Below are positions 23,897 to 33,136 of a DNA stretch of 64,000 nt, in pieces. Below the pieces are notes generated by a model. It saw only the letters and a program-made list of their open reading frames with translations, did no database searches and had not been told where the DNA came from. The translations under genes were made by a program, and so were the position numbers. How positions within the stretch are numbered: the stretch's first letter is position 1; every line of letters begins with the position of its first letter. The stretch is from Xanthocytophaga flava (GTDB lineage Bacteria > Bacteroidota > Bacteroidia > Cytophagales > 172606-1): the NCBI GenBank assembly GCA_030068525.1, contig JASJOS010000015.1, forward strand, positions 124,001 through 188,000. The letters are read 5' to 3'.

Positions 23897-25171
23897 CTAT
23901 ACGCCTACAATTTTCCGCATAGTTTGTGTCTTTAATTCTGTTTCACGCCATTCCCGTTCCGGAATAGACCCTGTGGTAATACCTGCTCCTGCATAAAAAA
24001 TCACCCGATTGCTTAGCCATTGGGTACATCGCAAATTTACAAAAAGATGAGACTCTCCATCTATATTTACAGGGCCTAGAAATCCACTATAAAATTCTCG
24101 GTTATGAGGTTCGTGGTTAATAATGAAGTCCATGGCTGGTTCTTTGGGAGTGCCACAGACAGCAGAAGTAGGATGCAATAACCGAAGCATAACTGTACCC
24201 AACTGGGGAAATTGAGTAGCTTGCATATCTACAGTCAAATCAGTTCGTAAATGCAAAAGATTACCTGCTACTACAGTTTTTGGACCTTCTTCTTCAAACT
24301 CTCTTAGACGAATTTTTTTGAAACAGTTGATAATATAACGGCTCACCAATGCTTGTTCTTCTATCTCTTTCTGCTTCCACATTACTTCAGACAATGGTAC
24401 ACCTGGCTCATAAGGTTGTGTTCCTGCCAAAGCTATTGTACGAAATATCTTTTGTTTGTTTGTACTGATAATCACCTCAGGAGAAGCACCCATCCATGTG
24501 CCATGTTCAGGGATACTGATTAATGAGACAAAGGCCAGGGGATAAGATTGAGTTAGCTTAAAGTAAGTTTGAATGATATTGGTATCTTCCTTGAGTGGAA
24601 CTGTAATAGTGCGGGAAAGTACAACTTTCTGAAAGTTCCCTTCTTCCATCTCCCGAATAGCTTTGGATACCATATCTTCAAATATGGCTTGATCTGCATC
24701 CTGAGTTTGATAAGAAGTTCTGGAAGATATAACGGATGGGTAATTTCTGGTTTGTAAAATATTCTCTACAGTCTGATAGAAATTTTCTTTTCGAATCTGT
24801 AAGATAGGATCGTTAAGAGGAAGATTCTTATCCGAGAATATATATGTTTCTGTTGATGGATCTTGTTCTAGCGTAAAATGGATGTCTGCATGAATAAATA
24901 AAGACTGATCTGCTTCAGGGTTAATGAAGGGACTGACTGCAAATCCGGAATGCAGTTCTTCAAGATCAATGACCGTTTTTTGAGGTTGTCCTGAAAGATC
25001 TATTATTCCCTGAATTTCCTGAGTTTCTGGTAATCGCCATAATGCGATAGGTAAACCCATTTGGTGTGTAGCAATCCAGAGTGCTTGTATATATTCTAAA
25101 GTATTTGTTAATGTAATAGAAGAAACCATGGAAATGTACAAAGTTCGATACTCAGAAAGGTAATAGACCAA
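23897..25171 (-). CDS. menF: Isochorismate synthase
   Basis: This 424-residue protein carries the chorismate-binding domain (PF00425) over about residues 160-420. Visible motifs are KVVLSRTI, the GASPEVII strand, AGTQPYEPG, the HPTSAVCGTPK segment and HNREFYSGFLGPV, as in MenF/EntC/DhbC. It converts chorismate to isochorismate, most likely for menaquinone synthesis, since Bacteroidota respire with menaquinone; siderophore synthesis is the alternative, but no such genes are nearby. The N-terminal 130 residues are variable as usual. An internal ATG at 25129 (MVSSITLTNTLEYIQ) is an equally good start. Confidence 0.88.
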   Translation of the reverse strand: MVYYLSEYRTLYISMVSSITLTNTLEYIQALWIATHQMGLPIALWRLPETQEIQGIIDLSGQPQKTVIDLEELHSGFAVSPFINPEADQSLFIHADIHFTLEQDPSTETYIFSDKNLPLNDPILQIRKENFYQTVENILQTRNYPSVISSRTSYQTQDADQAIFEDMVSKAIREMEEGNFQKVVLSRTITVPLKEDTNIIQTYFKLTQSYPLAFVSLISIPEHGTWMGASPEVIISTNKQKIFRTIALAGTQPYEPGVPLSEVMWKQKEIEEQALVSRYIINCFKKIRLREFEEEGPKTVVAGNLLHLRTDLTVDMQATQFPQLGTVMLRLLHPTSAVCGTPKEPAMDFIINHEPHNREFYSGFLGPVNIDGESHLFVNLRCTQWLSNRVIFYAGAGITTGSIPEREWRETELKTQTMRKIVGV

Positions 25172-25389
25172 AATAGTATCCTGATAAGATTCTCATGCTC
25201 ACCTTAGGATATACAAAGAACTGAAAAAAAAAACTTTCAGTTTCCATTTTTTTCAAAAAATAAGAAAACCAATCAGAGTAAGTGATCAGTTTGGATAAAT
25301 GACTTGGCATATTTGAGAGAATTAGGAGTGATATTCACATTTTTGTATAAATTAATTCTTATTTTTACTCTATTAACAAACATTTACTT

Positions 25390-25902
25390 ATGAAGAGATA
25401 CTATCTTGCTTTATTCTTTTTTTGGGCTTATATAGGTAATGGCATCAATCTCTATGCACAACAAGTAACAGGAAAGGAGACTATTATATTTCTTGTCCGT
25501 CATGCAGAGAAAGATCTTACGGAAAGTTCAAATGATCCCTCACTCTCTTTGGAAGGAAAGAAACATGCGGAGCAATTGGCTGCAATTCTGAAAGATGCAG
25601 GGATTGAAGCTATTTATTCCACAGCAACTAAAAGGACTGAACAGACAGCATTGCCTTTGTTGCAGAAGCTGGGATTATCTGTTATGCACTATGATGCTAA
25701 AGAATCTGATCTGCCTATAAATTTAGCTAAGAAGGGAAAAAATAAACGTATTTTGGTAGTAAGTCACTCAAATGTGGTTCCTAAGTTGTTGAATGAATGG
25801 ACAAAGTCAAATAAATATACAGAATCTGATGAGTATGGTGATTTATATATTGTGAAGATTAGTGATAGTCAACCTGCTAATGTGATTAAATTACACTTCT
25901 AA
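25390..25902 (+). CDS. Histidine phosphatase (SixA/phosphoglycerate mutase-like), exported
   Basis: The 170-residue protein begins with a signal peptide (MKRYYLALFFFWAYIGNGIN, then LYAQQ). The branch-1 histidine phosphatase motif LVRHAEKD gives the RHA/G catalytic His, followed by LSLEGKKHAEQLA, YSTATKRTEQTA and a later VSHSN with the second catalytic His. It resembles SixA-like phosphatases with an export signal, placing it in the periplasm. The substrate is not predictable. A hairpin follows the stop codon directly. Confidence 0.87.
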   Translation: MKRYYLALFFFWAYIGNGINLYAQQVTGKETIIFLVRHAEKDLTESSNDPSLSLEGKKHAEQLAAILKDAGIEAIYSTATKRTEQTALPLLQKLGLSVMHYDAKESDLPINLAKKGKNKRILVVSHSNVVPKLLNEWTKSNKYTESDEYGDLYIVKISDSQPANVIKLHF

Positions 25903-25934
25903 TAAAAACTGCCTATGTCTAATACATAGGCAGT
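25902..25934 (-). terminator. Terminator between convergent genes
   Basis: Perfect 11-bp arms ACTGCCTATGT (25908-25918) and ACATAGGCAGT (25924-25934). The U-run (TTTTTATT) follows on the minus strand, so it mainly ends the acylase operon. Confidence 0.75.
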
Positions 25935-25977
25935 AGAAATATAATTGTCTGAACTGTTTGTATTGTAAACAGAGTGA

Positions 25978-26571
25978 TTAACGATCCTGATAGAGCAGAT
26001 CATCCTCTGTATCTGGTTTTCCATCTACTCCGGATGAGCGTAACATAAATGATTGTCTATTATTGATAGTCTTGTATTGATATACGTTTTCCCAGCTATC
26101 TTTATCCCAATCTCTTCGTAATGGATCGTTCCCTATTACTTCTCTAAGAGTTGTCGGATAGTTTTTTGTACTCTCTTTATAGAACTGTAAGGCAGAGACT
26201 ATCTGATCACATTCCTGTCGTGTAGCTCTTTTGTGGAAATAATTTTGTCCAAAAATAAATACACAGGAAATGATAAGTGCAAGAATGAGTAGGGTAGCTA
26301 AAGTTGATTTTACTATTGATCTAAGGATGGATGTGTAATTTATAGATGAGAGTTCTACATTCCATTTTGAAACAGAAACAAATGGTAGGGTAAATGTACC
26401 TTGGTTCATAGTGCGTACAATAAGGTATCCTATTACCATTAGGAATACACACATAAGTCCAGGTAGAAAGCCAGATAGCAATGAAACTACCGCAAATACA
26501 AATCCTGTACAGAACAAAGTTATTCCGGCAGAATAAAGCAATGTATATAAGGTAGGATGGGAAGATTTCAT
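25978..26571 (-). CDS. Membrane protein with C-terminal GspG-like pseudopilin domain
   Basis: The 197-residue protein has three hydrophobic helices (about 8-30, 33-50 and 84-108). The third is followed at once by a soluble domain that reads like the major type II secretion pseudopilin GspG: CDQIVSALQFYKESTKNYPT, then DSWENVYQYKT and SSGVDGKPDTEDDL (the GspG SxGxDGxxxTxDD calcium-binding ending). It lacks the N-terminal prepilin-peptidase site of a true pseudopilin. It is 10 bases behind the penicillin-acylase gene, so the two are co-transcribed. Function unknown. Confidence 0.7.
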   Translation of the reverse strand: MKSSHPTLYTLLYSAGITLFCTGFVFAVVSLLSGFLPGLMCVFLMVIGYLIVRTMNQGTFTLPFVSVSKWNVELSSINYTSILRSIVKSTLATLLILALIISCVFIFGQNYFHKRATRQECDQIVSALQFYKESTKNYPTTLREVIGNDPLRRDWDKDSWENVYQYKTINNRQSFMLRSSGVDGKPDTEDDLLYQDR

Positions 26572-26581
26572 AGTAATATAC

Positions 26582-29059
26582 TTAATGGGTTAATGTCCAG
26601 GTAGCTTTGATACGTTCATTTTTTTCAGTCTGTTTGTGTAAAAATACAACATCCAGCAATTCGCCCTTAGACCATTTATCTATCATGTTATCATAATAGT
26701 AGCTGCCAGGGTTACCGGATTGTCCACCTGGATAGAGTGCATACGCTTTAAGATTTGGTCCTAATGCCACTACCATACGCCATGACGGGCCGTTGCGTTC
26801 AGAGGTTGCATTTACAATTCCTCTGCCTCCTCCAATCCATATATCCTTTCGTGAGAAAGGAAGAATTGAACGGGACAAATGTAGAATGGTTGTGCTTTTG
26901 TATTTTGCCCAAGCCCAGGATTCTGGATTTAGTTCTCCTTTTTTAGTTGTGAGTGTATCAATGGTAGCTCTGAATGATTGAGTTGCTATATCTGCCAGTG
27001 TTTCTTTTTGTTCTGTTTCTTTATTGTCAATCCAAGGAGAGGTAGGTTCTGTTGTTACAAGTTTTACCGTTCTATCCTGGTTGGGCATTCGCATAGGTTT
27101 GTCTTCTGTACTACGAAACTCATCCCATAATTTTAGTGAGAAATATTGCCACCAAACATAAAAGATTGTTGGTCCAATTTCTGCAGGGTTATTTTGTTTA
27201 TTCCATCCCGCAACAGTTTGATATGCTTTTAACTGTTCTTTATTAAGTTGATTCTGTGAGACATAGGATAATAACTGTGGCAATACATCCCGTGCATGAA
27301 TATTATAGTTATCATTTTGCAACATTCGAAGACTATCGGGTGTAATTTGCTGCATGCTGGTTAATCGTTGATTGATGCGTTCACCACGAGAGTAGTTGGA
27401 AAATTCCCACCCTAGATAATAAGGATACGTTGTATCTGCCGAGAATTGATTGGCAGAACTGACAAACCCACGAGGAGGATTAAGCACATGTGGATTCTGA
27501 GCATGTGGAATCCATCCTTGCCAGTCATAGGCAGAATTAGATCCATCCAGAATAAATTTACCCTGTTCTTTCCATTTGATAGGAAATTTACCATTAGGCC
27601 ACAAGGCAATATCATTTTCAGCAGAAGCGAAAACAAAGTTTTGAGCTGGACTTATATAGTAAGATAGTGCTTTTACGTAATCCGAGTAATTTTTCGCTCG
27701 ATTAAGGTAATAGAATGTCACTAGTTCGTTGGATGGTTCATGAGCAATCCAGCGCATAGCACAACCAATTGGGGTTCTTCCATTTAATGATTGCATTCCC
27801 TCATTATATACTATAGGACCATGATGGGTATATAGCACAGTATCTATAACATCCGGTTTTCCACGAACTTTAATGACCTCAATAACCTGCTTTACTGGTT
27901 TGTAAATGCCATCGTATAAGTATTCTTTGTGCGTTTGATCTTTGAATGTAATCTTATACCAATCCATTACATCTGATCCTACATTGGTTACGCCCCAGGC
28001 TACTTTTTCATTAAATCCACTGATAACATTAGGTGCTCCAGGTAATGAAGCCCCACATACATTTACATCTGGACCTACAAGCTGAATCTGGTACCAGATG
28101 GATGGTAACGATAATTCCAGATGAGGGTCATTGGATAAAATAGGATAACCAGTTGCTGATTTCTGACCGTTTATAGCCCAATTGTTACTACCAACTTCTT
28201 TCTCTGCCTGAGGATCATTGTAAACAAGAGATGAATTTGCTCGAGAGAATTTGGATAAACTAGTTATAGCATTTGATATAGGTTTGATAAAATCTTTGGG
28301 TTGTGGTGGTGTAGGGAGTGGTTCAAAATTCCATTTGGTGCCGACAGGGATGACTGGATTTTCGTGAAATGGATAGTCAGGAAATAAATCTTTGACAACA
28401 TCATAGCCATAGTGAGCCAACACATTTGTCATCTGACCATCATCATCACCCGTTGCCAGAGTGGTTGCCATTTGCTTCAATAGCAAGGCAGATTTTAACG
28501 GCTCCCATGGTTCTGGTGAATAATCAAGAATTTTGTATTCAATTGGATAATCTTTAGGGGATAGACTTGAAATATAGGCGTTGACTCCTGCTGAATAGGC
28601 TTCCAGAATTTGTTTACTGACAGAGTCTGACATCATTTGTGTCAGTGTGGTTTTAGCGGCTACAACCATTCCCCTTCGACGAGTATTCCGATCTAATTCC
28701 AGTGTACGGTCTCCTATAATTTCTGACAATCTTCCTGCTGCCGCGTGAGTTTGCAACTCCATCTGCCATAACCGATCATAGGCTGTAACATATCCCTGCG
28801 CATAAAACAGATCATAGGTATTATTGGCAAAAATATGTGGTACATGATTGTCATCAAACTGTATAGTAACTTTATCCTGTAATCCTGTAAGAGAAAAGCT
28901 CTTCTCGGATTCTGTTTTAGTTGGTTCTGCGTTAGCCCAGAATCCATGAAAAGGATTCAATAGCTTTCCTAAAGGAGGAAGAATACCCAACTTGGTATTA
29001 AAGAAAAAGATAAGTCCAATTGTTAAAACCGAAGAGAGAATGGCTTTAATCCATTTCAT
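26582..29059 (-). CDS. Penicillin-acylase-family (S45) N-terminal-nucleophile hydrolase
   Basis: This 825-residue protein has an N-terminal signal or anchor helix (about 7-24) and then the S45 layout. The alpha part (about 55-230) includes DNHVPHIFANNTYDLFYAQG and DRLWQMELQTHAAAGRLSEI. The self-cleavage site GSNNW has nucleophile S291 as the new N-terminus of the beta chain, and SNDPHLELSLPSIWYQ follows. It would hydrolyse amide bonds of acylated amines in the periplasm. Possible substrates include acyl-homoserine lactones, N-acyl amino acids and lipids; beta-lactams are not implied. It leads a two-gene operon with the GspG-like membrane protein. Confidence 0.92.
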   Translation of the reverse strand: MKWIKAILSSVLTIGLIFFFNTKLGILPPLGKLLNPFHGFWANAEPTKTESEKSFSLTGLQDKVTIQFDDNHVPHIFANNTYDLFYAQGYVTAYDRLWQMELQTHAAAGRLSEIIGDRTLELDRNTRRRGMVVAAKTTLTQMMSDSVSKQILEAYSAGVNAYISSLSPKDYPIEYKILDYSPEPWEPLKSALLLKQMATTLATGDDDGQMTNVLAHYGYDVVKDLFPDYPFHENPVIPVGTKWNFEPLPTPPQPKDFIKPISNAITSLSKFSRANSSLVYNDPQAEKEVGSNNWAINGQKSATGYPILSNDPHLELSLPSIWYQIQLVGPDVNVCGASLPGAPNVISGFNEKVAWGVTNVGSDVMDWYKITFKDQTHKEYLYDGIYKPVKQVIEVIKVRGKPDVIDTVLYTHHGPIVYNEGMQSLNGRTPIGCAMRWIAHEPSNELVTFYYLNRAKNYSDYVKALSYYISPAQNFVFASAENDIALWPNGKFPIKWKEQGKFILDGSNSAYDWQGWIPHAQNPHVLNPPRGFVSSANQFSADTTYPYYLGWEFSNYSRGERINQRLTSMQQITPDSLRMLQNDNYNIHARDVLPQLLSYVSQNQLNKEQLKAYQTVAGWNKQNNPAEIGPTIFYVWWQYFSLKLWDEFRSTEDKPMRMPNQDRTVKLVTTEPTSPWIDNKETEQKETLADIATQSFRATIDTLTTKKGELNPESWAWAKYKSTTILHLSRSILPFSRKDIWIGGGRGIVNATSERNGPSWRMVVALGPNLKAYALYPGGQSGNPGSYYYDNMIDKWSKGELLDVVFLHKQTEKNERIKATWTLTH

Positions 29060-29258
29060 AGCATCAGGAATAAGAGTTTAGATCAGACAGATACTCTGTT
29101 TGATTCAGACAGACAATTAAAATATGTGTAAAAGATACTAGTGCAGTTGAAAAGTACCAAATACTTCAGGAAAAATTGATTATATCTTGATTGAGATGCT
29201 CCAGTCTATAACTATAGAAGAAATTTTCCTGGAAAATAATTATGGATATTCTGATAAG

Positions 29259-29295
29259 AAAATCCCTCTGATTAATAGAAATCAGAGGGATTTTT
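29259..29295 (-). terminator. Terminator of lptD
   Basis: Stem AAAATCCCTCTGATT with AATCAGAGGGATTTT (29259-29273, 29280-29294). On the minus strand it runs into TTTTCTTAT. Confidence 0.75.
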
Positions 29296-29316
29296 ATGTG
29301 AAACAGAAAAATTAGT

Positions 29317-32229
29317 TTAACGTCCTTGGTCATACCATGTACGACGGCGGCTGAGTTTAAGATCTTTAAGCATAGAAGCTTTCACCTGAATATCAATAGA
29401 ATAATATTGGTAGGAGCCAAATGGTGCCCAGTTGGCTGTCATCTGCCAGCAATGTAAATCTCTGAATATATTGATGGCTGTCGTATTAACAACATAATTT
29501 CTAGTAAAATCATAACCTGATGTAACCCCAATACGCCATTTTTCGGTAAGTTTTACTTCGCCGTTAAACGTCAGCGTTTGCACAACACTGGATGCTCTAA
29601 ATCCATCTTTGGAATAATTGAAGTTATAAGCCACATTGGCATTCCATGGAATATCAAAATCTACATAGAGGTTAGGATTGGCCTTTATCTGTTGTTTTGT
29701 TTGTTCATCCAATGTTGGATCTTTATCAACCTTTTCAGTTGTCTTTTTACTTGCATTTGGATTTAAACTGGTACTAATACTTAAGTTCAAACTAGTAATA
29801 CGTCCTAAGCTGCTACCCTGTACTTTTCCCACTCTTCCTGTATTCGAAGTATAACGACTGGAACGCCAGGCAAATTCATCTACACGACGTTGTATATAAA
29901 CTGGATTGCCGTTAGAATCAAAAACTGGATTGTTCTTTGCATCAACAGATTGCAACTGAACCATACGGTATGGATCTAATGTAGAGGTAAAGTTAATATC
30001 TACTTTTTTGAATAGTTTGGTACGGGCTGAGATGCTAATATTGGATAGTTTTAGCGAGTCAGCTGCCAGGTTATAGCTACCTGAAAAACCAAAGTTGTCC
30101 AGAAGACTTACTTTTTCATACTTCACTTTTGCTGTATCACTTTTGGCTTTTATTTTAGCCTCAAGAGTATTACTCAAACTAAATGTAATACTTTTTGAAA
30201 GACTGGCACTTGGTAAATTACTCGTACTACTAAAACGAGGTAGCCTGACTTTCGTCATTTCTCCGGAAGAATCCTGTACCATGGCTATCTGATAGAATCC
30301 AAATTTATCAGGTGACAAATCAGGCGTAAAGCTAAATCCTATGCTTGGCACCATCCGGTGGCGGATTGCCTCAATTCGTTTGCCATGAACATTAAACATC
30401 CCATAAATGTTAGTTGTTAAACTGGCACTGGCAGAATAAGAGCTTGAACGGGCAAATCCTCGCGCTGTATCAATGCGAATACTATCACCCTGATTAAATG
30501 AAAGATCTGAGTTAATTAAACGATTTTGGGCATCATAGAAAGTCAGTTTCTGAGGATACCAGGTTTCTTTGTAGTTGAAACTATAGTTCATACTCAGGTA
30601 TTTGAGTAGTTTCATTGTCATAGAAACTGGTATAGTATGTGTTACACCTTTATCCGCTCTTTTCAAAAGTAACCCAGCATTTGAAAAATTGAAAGGAATC
30701 GTATCTCCATTAGTCTGATATGCATTCAATATCGGTAGTCCCTGATAGGATGTGGCAAAAGATTGAGGAGAGTTACTGATTCTATTATACCCATCTAATT
30801 GATAAGCCATATTTAAGGTTTGCCAGAAATATTTGCTGCTACTTCCTCCTTTACCTTTCAATGGATAAAATCGGTTAAGAGAAATATTAAATTCAGGTAG
30901 TGATGTATTAACAATACCTGTTACCGTATTCATATCCTGTCTGGCACTTGCGCTATAGGTCACCGGCAGGTTTTTGATTGAGAAAGAGTTGGAGTAAGAA
31001 ATACTGGACGTAAAGGAAGAAGAAATTCTTCGGTTGATATCATTTTGTACACCTGCACCTGCATAGGCAAATTTTGAGTTGTAATTTGTCGAACCTAAGT
31101 TAACACTTGCAGAAAAACGTCCTGTACCTTTGCTGACAGGACTGTGTGACCAGCTAATCCAGAATGCATCTGTGCGTGATTTAAATCCTTCATCTCCTGT
31201 GCTTTGTCGGTTAAAGCGTAAGTCAAGTGATCCACTGTATGCATATTTCTTTGTATAAGTTGAACGAACATTTAAACCCCATCCCCCACGTGAATAAACT
31301 TCACCCAGGAAGCTCATATCCATATAATCACTCATTGCCCAATAATAACCACCCTGTCGTAAGAAAAAACCTCTATTAGTAGGTTCCTCTCCATACGTTG
31401 GTACAATAACACCTGATTTACGTTTTTCAGAAGAATAGGGAAAGAAACCAAAGGGAAGTCCTAAAGGTAAAGGAATACCACTTAGATAAAAATTGAACGG
31501 TCCGGATACAACTTGTTTATTTCCAACAACTTTAATTTTTCGTGCTGCAATATGGAAGTGCGGATTTGGTAAATTACAGGTTGTATAAATAGCCCCCTTT
31601 ATATAAAGGTTATCATAGGGATCTTTAAATACATCTGTACCTCTTACATATCCTTCTCCTTGCTGAGTTATAACACCACCAATAATTGCTTTTTTAGTTT
31701 TAATATTATATTGAATTCTCTCTGTCTCATATTTTTGATTACCTTCTGTAAAAATGGGGGCTCCAACCACTTTACCTGTGGAATCTTTTACCCCTTGTGC
31801 ATCTACGATTCCTGTATCCCAGTTTATTTCTATATATTCGGCATCTAAAGCAATATTACCATAATTGATCTTTGCCTGGCCATACAGCCGGGCTATTTTA
31901 CCATTAACATCCAGTATAATCGAATCCTGAGCACTGTATGTAACAGAAGTCTCAATTTCTCTGCTTTGTTTTCGCAAACTGTCTGTTTGTGCCCCCTGAG
32001 CTGTTGTGTCTCTCAACAAAGAAGGTTTTTTTAATGAATCAAGTGCTGTGCTACGTGGAGAAACACGTACACTGTCACGGCGATTCTGACCATAAGTGGT
32101 TATTGTACCTGTAAGAATACAACCGAATACTAGAAGAAGGCAAGATAAACGCAAAAGATGTTTCAGTTTTATTAAAAAATTTACATTTTTGCACAAATTT
32201 AGGGCATTCGAGACAAAAAATTGAAGCAT
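29317..32229 (-). CDS. lptD: LPS-assembly protein LptD (Bacteroidetes type)
   Basis: The product is about 970 residues from the ATG at 32229. After a signal region (LRLSCLLLVFGCILTG, then TITTYGQ) comes an OstA/LptA-like jelly roll (about 60-190, e.g. LDVNGKIARLYGQAKINYGN). A large outer-membrane barrel follows, with many alternating strands (SYSNSFSIKNLPVTYSASAR, and so on). LptD inserts LPS or lipooligosaccharide into the outer leaflet. The exact start is unsettled: the open frame reaches 32355, the ATG at 32229 would leave one base to the divergent amidase start, and a -7 box at 32194-32201 would favour a later start such as the TTG at 32154. Confidence 0.88.
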   Translation of the reverse strand: MLQFFVSNALNLCKNVNFLIKLKHLLRLSCLLLVFGCILTGTITTYGQNRRDSVRVSPRSTALDSLKKPSLLRDTTAQGAQTDSLRKQSREIETSVTYSAQDSIILDVNGKIARLYGQAKINYGNIALDAEYIEINWDTGIVDAQGVKDSTGKVVGAPIFTEGNQKYETERIQYNIKTKKAIIGGVITQQGEGYVRGTDVFKDPYDNLYIKGAIYTTCNLPNPHFHIAARKIKVVGNKQVVSGPFNFYLSGIPLPLGLPFGFFPYSSEKRKSGVIVPTYGEEPTNRGFFLRQGGYYWAMSDYMDMSFLGEVYSRGGWGLNVRSTYTKKYAYSGSLDLRFNRQSTGDEGFKSRTDAFWISWSHSPVSKGTGRFSASVNLGSTNYNSKFAYAGAGVQNDINRRISSSFTSSISYSNSFSIKNLPVTYSASARQDMNTVTGIVNTSLPEFNISLNRFYPLKGKGGSSSKYFWQTLNMAYQLDGYNRISNSPQSFATSYQGLPILNAYQTNGDTIPFNFSNAGLLLKRADKGVTHTIPVSMTMKLLKYLSMNYSFNYKETWYPQKLTFYDAQNRLINSDLSFNQGDSIRIDTARGFARSSSYSASASLTTNIYGMFNVHGKRIEAIRHRMVPSIGFSFTPDLSPDKFGFYQIAMVQDSSGEMTKVRLPRFSSTSNLPSASLSKSITFSLSNTLEAKIKAKSDTAKVKYEKVSLLDNFGFSGSYNLAADSLKLSNISISARTKLFKKVDINFTSTLDPYRMVQLQSVDAKNNPVFDSNGNPVYIQRRVDEFAWRSSRYTSNTGRVGKVQGSSLGRITSLNLSISTSLNPNASKKTTEKVDKDPTLDEQTKQQIKANPNLYVDFDIPWNANVAYNFNYSKDGFRASSVVQTLTFNGEVKLTEKWRIGVTSGYDFTRNYVVNTTAINIFRDLHCWQMTANWAPFGSYQYYSIDIQVKASMLKDLKLSRRRTWYDQGR
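32194..32201 (-). promoter_or_regulatory. Candidate -7 box of lptD
   Basis: TAAATTTG on the minus strand matches TAnnTTTG. If used, transcription starts near 32187, inside the annotated coding start, and translation would begin further in. No -33 box at the right spacing. Confidence 0.45.
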
Positions 32230-32230
32230 T

Positions 32231-33016
32231 GTGAAAAATATTATTCTCATTTTTGTACTGGGTATTATAGTTTCGTTATGTGCTTTTACTCCATTAGAAA
32301 AACGCCCCCAATACAAACTACGTCTGGTGGTTATTGATGCGGGCCATGGTGGCAAAGATCCAGGTACTCATGGAAAATATGTACAGGAAAAAGAAATTGC
32401 TTTGAAAGTAGCCTTGGAAGTAGGCAAAACTATAAAAAAGAACTTTCCTGATGTAAAAGTTCTTTATACCCGTATGACTGATAAGTTTGTGGACTTACAG
32501 GAACGTGCTGCAATTGCTAACAGAAATCATGCCGATCTTTTTATCTCGATTCATTGTAACTCAAATAATTCCAAAGCGATTGCTGGAACAGAAACGTATA
32601 CAATGGGGTTACATACTTCAGAAGGAAATCTGGATGTTGCCAAACGGGAAAATTCTGCTATTCTACTAGAGGATAATCACGAAAAAAAATATGGTGGGTA
32701 TGACCCCGATTCACCCATGGGGCATATTTTGTTTGCCAATTATCAGAGTGCTTATATGGAAAATAGTCTTAGATTTGCCAGCCATGTAGAGTCTCAGTTT
32801 GAAAAGAGAGCAAACCGACATAGCAGAGGCGTGAGACAGGCAGGTTTTATCGTTTTATGGAAAACCACTATGCCTAGCGCTCTAATTGAGATTGGTTTTC
32901 TAAGCAACCTGACAGAAGAAAAATATCTAAGAACAGAGGAAGGACGTTCAACTATTGCGAACTCCATTTATCGTGGATTTAAAGCGTATAAGGAAGATAT
33001 GGAAGCAACAGATTGA
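32231..33016 (+). CDS. N-acetylmuramoyl-L-alanine amidase (AmiC type)
   Basis: The 261-residue protein starts at a GTG and has a signal peptide (MKNIILIFVLGIIVSLCAFT). The Amidase_3 domain covers about 32-255: VIDAGHGGKDPG with zinc ligand H39, the EKEIALKVALEVG glutamate ligand, SIHCNSN with the third ligand, and LIEIGFLSN with the catalytic Glu. It cuts the bond between MurNAc and the stem peptide during cell separation or recycling. It is divergent from lptD with almost no gap, and the MCE-domain gene follows 120 bases behind on the same strand, so the three form an envelope group. Confidence 0.93.
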   Translation: MKNIILIFVLGIIVSLCAFTPLEKRPQYKLRLVVIDAGHGGKDPGTHGKYVQEKEIALKVALEVGKTIKKNFPDVKVLYTRMTDKFVDLQERAAIANRNHADLFISIHCNSNNSKAIAGTETYTMGLHTSEGNLDVAKRENSAILLEDNHEKKYGGYDPDSPMGHILFANYQSAYMENSLRFASHVESQFEKRANRHSRGVRQAGFIVLWKTTMPSALIEIGFLSNLTEEKYLRTEEGRSTIANSIYRGFKAYKEDMEATD

Positions 33017-33136
33017 ACTTTCTGTATCATGACAGATAAATGCCAATTTTATTTTCCAACAATTTTGTTTTTCTAGTATTATTGGATCGATTTAAATAGG
33101 TTCTAAATTTTGATTTTTTAACTTAATTATTTTGCT

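Noticed and set aside
26582-29059. A beta-lactam resistance role for the penicillin-acylase-family gene
   Set aside because: S45 proteins have many natural acyl-amine substrates; the sequence does not show substrate preference.
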